Source: Chara braunii (taxonomy: Eukaryota > Streptophyta > Charophyceae > Charales > Characeae). Taken from it: a DNA stretch of 26,620 bases. The notes beneath the pieces are model-generated. The model did not search any database and had not been told where the DNA came from. It saw nothing but the letters and a program-made list of their open reading frames with translations. The DNA is taken from positions 2,566,509 through 2,593,128 of the forward strand of contig BFEA01000132.1 of NCBI GenBank assembly GCA_003427395.1, read 5' to 3'. Below are positions 18,689 to 26,620 of the stretch, in pieces (within the stretch, counting starts at the first letter, position 1; the number at the start of each line of letters is the position of its first letter). A program made the position numbers and the translations under genes.

Positions 18689-19649
18689 TCGATATCCACA
18701 ACCCTTCTGCTACCAGTCCCTGTCACTTCGTCTCACTGAGAAGCGACTACTATTCTGAGGTGGTGGTCCCATAACGAAATACAGACGGCGCACTTATCCT
18801 CCTCAAAACAAACCGCTGGCCTATCTCCATCGGGTACCCGTGTCCAATGGTAAGGAGGGGGCTTATGACCCTCTTTCACGGGGGTGACAAGCCTCCTGCC
18901 GATGCGGCCGCGGGTTGCCCCTCTTTTGGGGTTTCACCGCACAGCGTTCGAGCAGGCCTCCCAACCAGCGGTAGGCCAAATCAGTCTGGGCCACGAACTA
19001 CAGCCGCGCGCAAAATTCGAATCGCTTGACCTTCTCGTGAAACGATGGTAGGGAGGATTTATTTAGAGTGTGAGTGACAATAATTTCAATGATAATATAG
19101 TAATTGCAATAATTATAAAGAAAGGAAAGAAACCTCAACGGTACAGTGGCCCGATATCGTTGGATTAACCCAGATTAAAGCAAAGACCAAGACCACGATC
19201 TGAGTAGAGTTCAGACCCTTCGTTTTCCTTTCCGCCCTCACACATTTTTTTTCTTTTGCTTCTCTCATCTAGTCTTTTCTTTTTGATAGCGACTTGCCCC
19301 ATGCACCTATCCCATAACCTGGTTAGTAGGAGCTCGACGCACAGTAGAAAGGGCAGCACCGATCTTTCCACCTCGCGTCCAAGGGCGAACCCGGCGGCTA
19401 CCACGACCATAGGCCGGTTGTGCTCTGCTGTACAGCAGGGTGCCGAGTCTGCGTGGACCAATGGAAAGCCCTGTGGCGCACCCCTTTTGCTAAGGGCTAC
19501 GCCACCAGGATCGGTCCGCGCTGAGAGCAGTCATGGAACCAAACCTACAGCACGAGATGAGCCTAGGGAACAATAACCCAGAATATGCGACTAGTATTGA
19601 GTGAGGCCCTAGTACACAAAGGAGGGCCGGGACACCGCGCCCTCCGACA
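18594..19649. repeat. Right copy of long LTR-like direct repeat
   Basis: This is the partner of 1-1069. It ends at ...CTCCGACA and is followed immediately at 19650 by protein-coding DNA of a Harbinger accessory gene, read in frame from the junction. This side therefore looks like the outer edge of an insertion. The first base that differs between the two copies (T at 18689, G at 96) comes directly after the shared 95-mer, so the repeat probably extends further left than assembled. The expected target-site duplication would begin with the bases after 19649 (GCGGG). It cannot be tested because the other flank lies left of the window. Confidence 0.75.
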
Positions 19650-20646
19650 GCGGGATGGAATGGATGCGGCGTCGAGGCTGTGGGTGGACGACATCCGCTT
19701 CTAGAACGAAAAGGAAGGGAACGCCATTGTGAATTTGATGTAGGAAGCGACTCTGTATCTTGTTGCGGTGGCGCGGGGAGTGCAGCCTCCAGCAGTTCGT
19801 CGAAGCATCGTCTTGCCTCATACCACCATCGCACAACACAAAATCGATGACGAATCGGAGTTGAACGTTGCGCAGGAGAGGGCGTTGAAGGTGCAGACCA
19901 TCGCTTTGCGGGTGATCCACGGATGGGTCTTCAAGTCGACGAGCAGGCAACGGGGGTACCATGCTGCGTACGGATACGCGTTGAACCACGCAGCAACTGA
20001 CATCGCTCGCGCGATCTGGATGGGGGAGGACTGGTGTGTATGTGTGAGCCCCATGGTGTTCCACATCACGCTGGACATGGATATGAAGTTGCCACTGTGG
20101 GTCGTCGGCACCAACATCGAAGACAGGCACGAGAACGACGAGTTGGTGGCGTATTAGGAGACGAGCATCCAGCGACTGGTGGGGGCGTTCACGAGCGCCG
20201 TGAGCACGGCGGAGGGGATCGACGACGGTCAGGTGTCGCACGAAAGGTTGAAGAGCGTTGTCGAAGCGTTGAGGATCATGCTCGCGGCGACCATGTGGCT
20301 CATGCGGATGAGCGGGGACGATCATGGCGCGCATTACGACGCGTGGGTATTCGTCCAACTAACGACAAAACCGACGCTTATCGCATCCATGCATCGCTCA
20401 TTCGACGCGTGTCGCCACATCGTGCAAGCTGCGACCGCCATCACGAACAAGTTGGCGAAACCCCCTATGACTTTGGTAGTGCCTCCATTGTACATCCCCG
20501 ACTTGGCGTCGATCGGCGTCAACTTCTCACATGACGCCACGTTGTCTTCCCCCATGGAGGCAAAGGAGCTCAATTGGTTGGGCACAGGCCCCCTGGAAGA
20601 CATCGACGACGACAAAGCCGACGACGAAGGGAGCGGGGGGGGGTGA
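19650..20646 (+). pseudogene. C-terminal part of a PIF/Harbinger-type accessory gene, interrupted by the LTR
   Basis: The plus frame starts directly at the LTR junction and reads to the TGA at 20644-20646. Stops lie at 19702-19704, 19741-19743 and 20155-20157, all TAG, as expected from TGG or CAG by transition. Visible stretches include RDGMDAASRLWVDDIRF, ALKVQTIALRVIHGWVFKS, GYALNHAATDIARAIWMGED and KELNWLGTGPLEDIDDDK with an acidic C-terminus. It has no DDE motif. PIF/Harbinger elements are known to carry a second gene, usually Myb/SANT-like, beside the transposase. The convergent transposase at 23065-21714 supports that role, and the N-terminal DNA-binding part would lie left of the insertion. 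The assignment is by context, with moderate certainty. Confidence 0.6.
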
Positions 20647-21713
20647 TGAAGCGTTCATGGCATTGTGTCTTCCTCGACGTCGTCATCGCAGGGCACGATA
20701 GGGTGGTTGTCGCATTTCCCGTTCAGACGGTGACGTGGGATGGGGGACGGGGGGGGAGATGGGCGGGTTTTGGGGGCGTCCTGCATGTGCGTGTTCGTCG
20801 CGCTTGTTGTTTTCTTTCACGCGGTGCTGCTCTGCCTTCATTTGGTCGAAGACGGGTCCCAATCATCGTGTTGGAGTGCACATAAGCCATGGAGGTTACT
20901 GGGAGAGGAGTGCGGATCGGTTGTCGTAGGGGTTTTGCATAAACCTTTCGTTTTCTCTAAATGTTTATTCTATTTTTCAAACATGCCAAATCGATGTTCG
21001 CATCTGTGGAAGCGAACATGTAATTGTGTTGATTTATATTGTTGACGTATACGTCGTGTTGTCGCTTCCTGTTTTTTTCCGCTTTCGTTTGCATTCACGA
21101 CAGTTATGGTAAGGGGTACGTAACGGGGTCGGGGATGCTTGCTTGAACCGATGGTTGATGACAAAGTGAGGGATGTTCACACACGACATTGGACATGTTG
21201 GAAGCAGAGATGGCAGTACAAATAACACATAACAACATCGTGCAATTATGTGTTTTTCATTCGTCCACAAAGAAGAAGACAAGGCACTCAACATTGATAC
21301 TCTACATGATATGTAACAAACTACATTGGTGTGTCTCGTACAAAAAAAACAGTGGTTGAAGACACACTTACGATGAAGACACACCTACATTGAAAAAATA
21401 AAGGCCTAGAAGGTAACTTCAATCCAAAGTTTCGGAAAACAAAACACACGATGAAGACTCCAGTACGTCACCCAGACACGTCACCCGCGGTGACACCACA
21501 CCACACGACAACTACTATCGGCACGTGCACGCGTGCCACGTCGCCCCCGCCGACCACGCGCTGGACTGCGCCATCGCCATCAACCCCAGGCGCGCACACC
21601 CTCGTCAAGGGCGCGCAGTGCGAAACAAAACGATTAACAATTGACTACACACGCCGCCCCTGCACGACAACCCACAGCGAAACAGACACTGCTGCTTCAA
21701 CTCGCCAACGCCG
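20647..21713. other. Convergent intergenic region of the Harbinger element
   Basis: About 1.07 kb lies between the 3' ends of the accessory gene (plus) and the transposase (minus). It contains G-runs at 20634-20643 and 20747-20756 and an AT-rich part at 20940-21440. C-rich sequence follows, whose ORFs are low-complexity Thr/Pro repeats. I see no gene. Confidence 0.55.
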
Positions 21714-23065
21714 TTAAACGGCCCGCACACATAACGACCCCAAGTCAAACGACCACCTCTTCCAGGAGAAGACGCCTCCCTCATCGTCCTCTACGATCTC
21801 TCGCCTGCTCCCCACATCGCCCGCAACGATTTCTCGCCACAGCCACGTCATCGCAACCGACTGCTCCGCACGCCTCGCCCTGTTCACTGCGTTGAATGGG
21901 ATGCCCGCGTCGACGAGTATGTTTTGCAGAATGCAGACTGCGATGAACTGCTGCGGCAACGTCTCCATGTTTGTCTTGTGGGAGCGAAGGAACAACCTCC
22001 ACATCCCCTTCAGTTTGCCGAAAGCCCTCTCAACTGCTCCCCTCGCCGTTTTCTGCTTTTTGTCGAAGCGCACCTCCGACGTCGTTTGTGAGTAACCCAT
22101 TCGGAGGGCGGATAACCGTTGTCCCCCAACGGATAGTCGTTCGTCCACACACCTAAAGGCAGCATGACGGGTGGCCCAGTGAAAAGTTCCCCTGCTTCCG
22201 CGCGCGCCCATAAATTGGACAGGTGGATGATCCTCACGTAGTAGCAACTTCCCGGATAACCGACGAACACATCCTGCATGCGCAAATTCAAATGGACGAT
22301 GACCTGCGCCTGGATGGAGAAACGACGTTTTCTATCGTAGTAGTCCTCCTCGGGGCAATTCGCTGGCTTGTCGATAAAGATGTGGGTGCAGTCGATGCAC
22401 CCATGGCAATTAGGGAAACCCTTGTCAGCGAAAGCGCGCAAGACGACCGCCTTCTGCAGACCCGTCGGCCAGGATATCTTGTCGGGGTACACACTCAGCA
22501 ACGCCGATGTTACATCCCGCACAGCCACCAACCCGGAAGATCTGCCAATGCCGAAGCTACATGTCCCGCTCTCGTACGTCTCCCCCGACGCCCACCTGTA
22601 CAAAGCGTACGCGACAATGTGGTCAAGTTGGAGCGACTCCCTATAGAAAGTGACACGCCGTTCAAGCAAGGGAGACAAAGCTTCCGTGATCTCTCGGAAC
22701 ACATGTGGCGACATGCGCAACTTGTCCTTGAAGTAGTCCGTCGTCGCATCATCGCATTGCCGAAGATCCTCCCACATCCCGCCTGTCCGTCACTTCATCC
22801 ACCACCTGGGCGTCGCTCTGGGGAATGCTCCACACCCCATGGCGTAGCACACCTGCAGCACGGCGTCGCAAATGGCACCACTGTCCTCTCCCTCCACATT
22901 CGTGGACTGCAGCGTCCTCTTCCGCAGTGCGCGAATGGTTGCTCTCATCCTCCCCTCGCCCCTCTGCAATTGGCATCGGAAGAGGATGGCGTTCACTGCC
23001 GCTGCCACCGCCATCCTCTCCGCATTGCTCAGTGTGTCACGTCCCGTCCCCCCGTTCGCGGCCAT
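21714..23065 (-). pseudogene. PIF/Harbinger (DDE_Tnp_4) transposase
   Basis: An ATG at 23065 (MAANGGTGRD) opens a frame that continues past an in-frame TGA at 22790-22792 into MWEDLRQCDD (22777) and to about 22090. It then shifts to the frame ending at 21714. Landmarks: a helix-turn-helix-like region with VAYALYRWASGETY, first catalytic Asp in HGCIDCTHIF (D129 from 22777), the GYPGSC block, PLGDNGYP, and in the shifted frame ARGAVERAFGKLKGMWRLF with the catalytic Glu. The second Asp, normally in a GSxHD motif, is Tyr (codon TAC, 22240-22238), and the preceding His is also Tyr. The enzyme would excise and insert the element at TTA/TAA sites. It is inactive here, with one stop, one frameshift and a lost active-site Asp. 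Confidence 0.9.
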
Positions 23066-23569
23066 CGCCGAAACTGGTACTGTCGACGTGGGCGTCGCCA
23101 AGTGCAGAAGACTCCACGTGTGGCGGGCCGCACAACAGCGCTGCTGCGAGTGACGACCCGAGTGCACAGCGTATACGTCGACGATCAAGCTCGACTGCAA
23201 AGACGACAACGACGGCGATCGTGTGACGGCGTGGCTGCTGCTTCGGACGCGTACATGTACGTTCGGCTTGCCCACCGACACGCAGCCGCCACCCCGTACC
23301 CAAACGCTTCCGCCGAGGAACGTTGCTGCCGTCAGCCGCAAGGAACGCCCACGGTACTGGTCGGTCGCTTGCGGAAATTCGAATTTCGAATTTCGAACCC
23401 GGGCCTGCGCGCCTTTTTCGTGCCTTTTTTTTTTTCCGCCGCCAACTTTCGAATTCGCGACTCCCGCCCGAGCTGGACCAACGACGCTGGCACGGACACA
23501 CCTTGCTGGACCAACCTCCTCCCCCCCCCCGCGTCCGCTTGTCGATATATGAAAGTGGCCGCGGAAGGC
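23066..23569 (-). other. 5' flank of the transposase
   Basis: GC-rich and without a supported gene. The frame of the transposase is open upstream of 23065 but encodes low-complexity sequence, so the ATG at 23065 is preferred. Repeated TTCGAATTTCGAA sequence lies at about 23377-23397, a short palindromic tract, with long T and C runs near 23425 and 23520. Confidence 0.45.
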
Positions 23570-23679
23570 CCCGAGGAATCGTCCTCGAGGAACAATTCCA
23601 AGGATGAGTGGAACGACGGCGCGAATTTCCTCGGGTGACGATGGGATAATTTCCTTGGGCCCCGAGGACGGCCCGAGGA
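23570..23679. repeat. Subterminal CCCGAGGA repeats of the Harbinger element
   Basis: CCCGAGGA occurs at 23570-23577, 23661-23668 and 23672-23679, and its complement TCCTCGGG at 23628-23635. Clustered short motifs close to an element end are typical transposase or accessory-protein binding sites. That role is inferred here. Confidence 0.5.
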
Positions 23680-23698
23680 GTGTCGAATGAGCCCCTAA
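23677..23698. repeat. Right terminus of the Harbinger element with TAA target site
   Basis: The sequence GGAGTGTCGAATGAGCCCC ends at 23695 and is followed by TAA (23696-23698). On the minus strand this reads TTA then GGGGCTCATTCG, matching the family habit of a G-rich terminal start and a TTA/TAA target duplication. The left terminus is outside the window, so the inverted repeat cannot be matched. Confidence 0.5.
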
Positions 23699-24292
23699 GG
23701 TAGACTGGAATTCAAAGTTCAGCCCGGGCCCTGGGCCCTGGTTTCCCACTTAGTTTGGGGGAGGTTCCACTGGTGACGTGGAGGATTGGAGGAAGCACCC
23801 GCATCTGGAATTGTTTTATGCAGAGATGCAGGAAATCAAATCAATTGCGATTTTCTGCACCTTTCTACAAACACGTCCACATTCAGGAGTCAAATCCAAT
23901 GGTCTTTGCTGGTGGGATCTCGCACTCTGATTCTCTTTCTGGCTACCTTTTTTTTTTAATTTAATTTAATTTAATTTTAAACCGCCTCCACTGGTGTTAG
24001 TGCTGTTGATAAGAGCAGACACCACTAACACCAATAGGGGGGCTCCATCTATTGGTGGGGAGCATCACCTGCTGGAAAACGGGTCTAGCGTCCCATATAC
24101 AGAAAATGAGAATGTCTGAGAATCCTGAGAACTTGTGACAGTGAGGTCCGCCAGTATTGATTGCCCTGCAACCCAGGGGGTTGACTGAGCAGTCCTAAAT
24201 AGTATCCTCTTCACCCTCATAAAAAGGGCGCCAGATAAACCAGTTAGCGCCTGGAACTATTTAGCTTTGGTTCTACTCACTCCTAATCATGC
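23699..24292. other. Spacer between Harbinger and LINE
   Basis: No gene. It contains a GGGCCCTGGGCCC palindrome near 23727, a T10 run at 23948-23957 joined to four AATTT-type units (to 23978), which could be the tail of another retroposon, and the alternative hairpins at 23992-24057. Confidence 0.5.
23992..24057. other. Two mutually exclusive hairpins
   Basis: TGGTGTTAGTG (23992-24002) pairs perfectly with CACTAACACCA (24023-24033), 11 bp with a 20-nt loop. CACCAATAG (24029-24037) pairs perfectly with CTATTGGTG (24049-24057), 9 bp. The two stems share CACCA at 24029-24033 and so compete. Confidence 0.7.
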
Positions 24293-26372
24293 TTTTTTTT
24301 TTTTCAAAGTCTGAGACCTGAAGAAAAACTGCCAGCATTGAGTATCCTGGGCTAACCCGTATACAGTCCCTTCTAAACCCACCCCTAGTGCCCTGCTGAG
24401 TCCATTCCATACCACTTCATATCTACGAGACAATTGAAGGGGGGGGGAAAGAAGTTCGGGAATTGTTCCGGAGGTTTCAGTGGGGTCGAAGCGTCCACTT
24501 TGGTCCATTCATGGAAGCGCAGGTGGTAGTCTCTTATGATCTCCACCCCTGGTTGGTCCTCCCTAGATGCTGTAAGTTCAGTGAGTTCTCCCTTCCATTC
24601 CACCTTGCCTATCCTCCCTCCATTTGCATTCCCAAGCCAGTTTGAGATGAAGTTTTGGATTTCTTGTATGATGTCACTTCGCCTGTGAAGGAGTTGGATT
24701 CGTGCCTTTACTTTGTTCCATTTTGCTGTTATTTGTGTCTGAATTTGTTGTTGGACGCTCTTTGTGAATTCAGGGCCTTCCAATCGCGCTCCCTCCATTT
24801 CGAAGGTACAACGCCGCCGCCAGAGTGCCCAGAGAATCGCTCGCCGTCCCATCCTAAGCATGTTCCCGGTAAATTCATTCATTTGATCTGTCAGGTCCTT
24901 GTGCCAAGTTTCGCACAGCAGGGCCTTCCAATCCCAGGGCCACTGGACTTTTGTCCCCAATTGATCCCACACTCTGTCCCACCATCTCCATAACCAGAGT
25001 GCCCTAGGACATTGGAGAAATATATGTTCGATTGTCTCTGGCCTTTTTCGGGACGGGAACGCATTTGTGCAAAGTTTGCACCATGGGAGAGTCCGCCCTT
25101 GTTGTTCCAGGGACGTTCTATCTATGAGCCAGTTGTTAGTTGGAAGGCAGAAGTGCTCTATTTGCCATTGAAGCGAGGCCAGTTTGGCTGGCTTTGCCTT
25201 GACTGTTCTAAACCATCGGACCGGTCGCAACTCCGGTTTACTAACATTGAGGTGGTTTCTCTAGCGTTCCCCCACCTGTTCGCGCAGTGCAGCCTTCGGT
25301 CTTAGTAGCCTATAGGCAGATTTGACAGGTAAGGCATAGAGAGACTTTGTAAAATTCTTGCCCTGCCTACCTTGGGCTGACCATGACCATTCCATAGGGT
25401 CCAGGGCCAGGTGGTGCAAGGGAATGCCGAGATAGTACGCAATCCATTGTCCATTCTCATGTAGCACTCTGATTCTATAGACCTCCTCTACCTGGCATGT
25501 TAACTTAACGTCGCCGGATTCTCTTTGGATGACATTGTCCTGCCCCACCGGTGAGAGCTGCACAGCCACTGTACCGTCTCGGGGACAACAGACCACCCTG
25601 CCCACACTGCCTTGCCGGTCTGTAACTGCAACCCAGTCCAATTTCTGCAAGGAGGGGCCTTGGCGGAGTATTCTCCACCATGCTAGTGGGATCATCTCTA
25701 TTAGCTTCTCGAGGGCTTCATACGACCGGTGACAGTACCGCAGTCTCTCATGTAGCTGGTCGGGTCCGATCCAGTCCTTCTTGTCCCTATCTCATATGTC
25801 CTTAATCCTTATCCCTTTCTTGATCCAGCTCTGCCAGGGGGTGTCCGCGCAAAGGAGCATGCGGCCCGTCGAGTCTACCACCCATCTGTTTCCAAAGAGG
25901 GGTTGGTGTGCCACCTCCTCCCATCTTTCTGGCGCTGTTTTGTCTGGGGGGGGCAGAATCCTCAATGTCCTAAGAAGGGTAGGCCAAAAGGGGTCGTTTC
26001 GCAGATCGGCCCTGGCTGCTTGCTTGGGACAGTCAGAGTGGGGATCCCTTTGTTACACTCTTGTTCAAGGGATGGGCCATTCTCTGTTTTCCAACCACGT
26101 AAGTGGGTCGATCTCTTCTGGTGTTTGTGGTGCTAAGCGTGAGATCTGTTCTATAGCTAGCCCTCTGCAGGGGACCTCAGGGTTGAACATGAGGCGTTTG
26201 AGCCATTGTAGGGTTAGTGCCCTAGTTTGCAGTAGGTGGTCGATGATGCCCAAACCTCCCTGAGTTTTGGGTTGGATAATAGAGTGTCAGGCTACCCGAC
26301 TTATTACATTTTGGCGTTCGTGGTAACCCCGCCATAAGAAGGTGGCTATCTGGCGTCGCAGCGGCCGCTGTG
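24293..26372 (-). mobile_element. 5'-truncated LINE (non-LTR retrotransposon) with poly(A)
   Basis: A minus-strand frame runs through about 1.99 kb (26372-24385). It starts in the RT thumb (IATFLWRGYHERQN, then QGGLGIIDHLLQTRALTLQW) and ends with a zinc-finger region near the C-terminus: CKLC (C-x2-C) then EHIFLQCPRALWLW (H-x4-C), the zf-RVT type of plant LINEs. One frame is kept throughout but holds stops, including 26065-26067, 26053-26055, 25792-25794 and 25261-25263. Several replace a Trp or Gln codon. The 3' end is a 12-nt poly(A) (24304-24293 on the minus strand). No 5' RT core or endonuclease is present, so it was truncated on insertion or cut by the CGTACG array. I found no target-site duplication. 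Confidence 0.85.
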
Positions 26373-26376
26373 TCGT

Positions 26377-26468
26377 CCCTCGTACGTCGTACGGGGGGTC
26401 TCCGTACGGCCCGGACGTACGGACGTACGGACGCCCGTACGGTCGTACGGACGGCGGCCGTACGAGGG
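26377..26468. repeat. CGTACG palindrome array
   Basis: Eight CGTACG hexamers lie within about 90 bp, in CGTACGGA and CCGTACGG contexts. The array is framed by CCCTCGTACG (26377-26386) and CGTACGAGGG (26459-26468), which are inverted copies, so the whole array can fold on itself. It begins about 5 bp beyond the last recognisable LINE codon. Confidence 0.85.
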
Positions 26469-26502
26469 TGATTTGGGGCCTTCAAAAAAATAAAAAATAA
26501 AA

Positions 26503-26562
26503 TAAAAAATGGGGTTGTAGATCTTGAAAAGATCTGCAAACCCATATTTTTTTATTTTTTTT
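26503..26562. other. Long imperfect AT-rich hairpin
   Basis: AAAAAATGGGGTTGTAGATC and the segment GATCTGCAAACCCATATTTT are imperfect complements around a central AGATCTTGAAAAGATCT. The flanks (26483-26510 and 26545-26620) are A/T runs. It could be a small foldback element or simple sequence. Confidence 0.6.
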
Positions 26563-26620
26563 TAACCTTTAGAAGGATTTTTTTTAAATCAAAAAAAAAA
26601 AAAAAAACGAGGAAAAAAAA

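Noticed and set aside
19609-20358. Long minus-strand ORF opposite the Harbinger accessory gene
   Set aside because: His/Pro/Arg-rich shadow of the plus-strand coding frame in GC-rich DNA. The plus frame has the coherent protein.
22223-23638. 471-codon plus-strand ORF over the transposase
   Set aside because: Antisense shadow of the Harbinger transposase, with Arg/Pro/His low-complexity composition and no domain.
22790-23749. Long minus-strand open frame upstream of the transposase ATG
   Set aside because: Only the part from 23065 onward looks like transposase. The rest is GC-driven open frame over the element's subterminal DNA.
26222-26545. Minus-strand ORF with Val-Arg repeats
   Set aside because: It is the translation of the CGTACG array fused to a shifted reading of the LINE, not a protein.

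Overview
The window looks like transposon-rich nuclear DNA from a plant-lineage (streptophyte) genome. I tentatively suggest a charophyte alga such as Chara, but that species guess is an inference. I see no ordinary host gene, no tRNA or rRNA gene and no CRISPR array. Four kinds of mobile DNA are nested or abutting. All carry stop codons and frameshifts.

Layout. (1) 1-1069 and 18594-19649 are two directly repeated copies, about 95-96% identical by eye, of a roughly 1.06 kb LTR-like sequence. (2) Between them, on the minus strand, lies a Ty3/gypsy retrotransposon. It has a perfect 18-nt tRNA-Asp-type primer binding site (12202-12185) and a region of tandem unrecognised protein modules (about 11810-10463). 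These are followed by gag with a damaged zinc knuckle and an aspartic protease (9905-7368), RT (7377-6210), RNase H (about 6120-5740) and integrase (5300-4101). Repeat-rich noncoding DNA follows (4100-2016). The protease-to-RT step coincides with a textbook -1 ribosomal frameshift signal. (3) A basic gag-like ORF with its own TATA box lies on the plus strand at 1123-2015, antisense to the main element. (4) The right LTR copy interrupts a PIF/Harbinger DNA transposon. Its accessory gene remnant (19650-20646, plus) and transposase (23065-21714, minus) converge, and its right end with a TAA target site is at 23695-23698. (5) A 5'-truncated LINE lies at 26372-24293 (minus). It is bounded on the left by its poly(A) and on the right by a dense array of CGTACG palindromes.

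Assembly caution. The segment 12467-18592 holds every N in the window. It is bounded on both sides by an exact 95-bp duplication split by one N. It behaves like a gap-filling patch joined at k-mer overlaps, so features inside it and their order relative to the flanks are less certain. These features include two more protein modules, a 52-bp tandem repeat and bZIP/G-box-like palindromes.

How the parts relate. The best reading is that a Harbinger element was hit by an LTR retrotransposon, and that the LTR interior is itself composite. Most premature stops in gag, pol, Harbinger and LINE are of kinds that single C-to-T or G-to-A transitions create (TGG, CAG or CGA to TGA or TAG). This is what long-methylated, silenced DNA shows. 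The candidates for something undescribed are the -1 frameshift signal and the repeated approximately 130-residue module upstream of gag.
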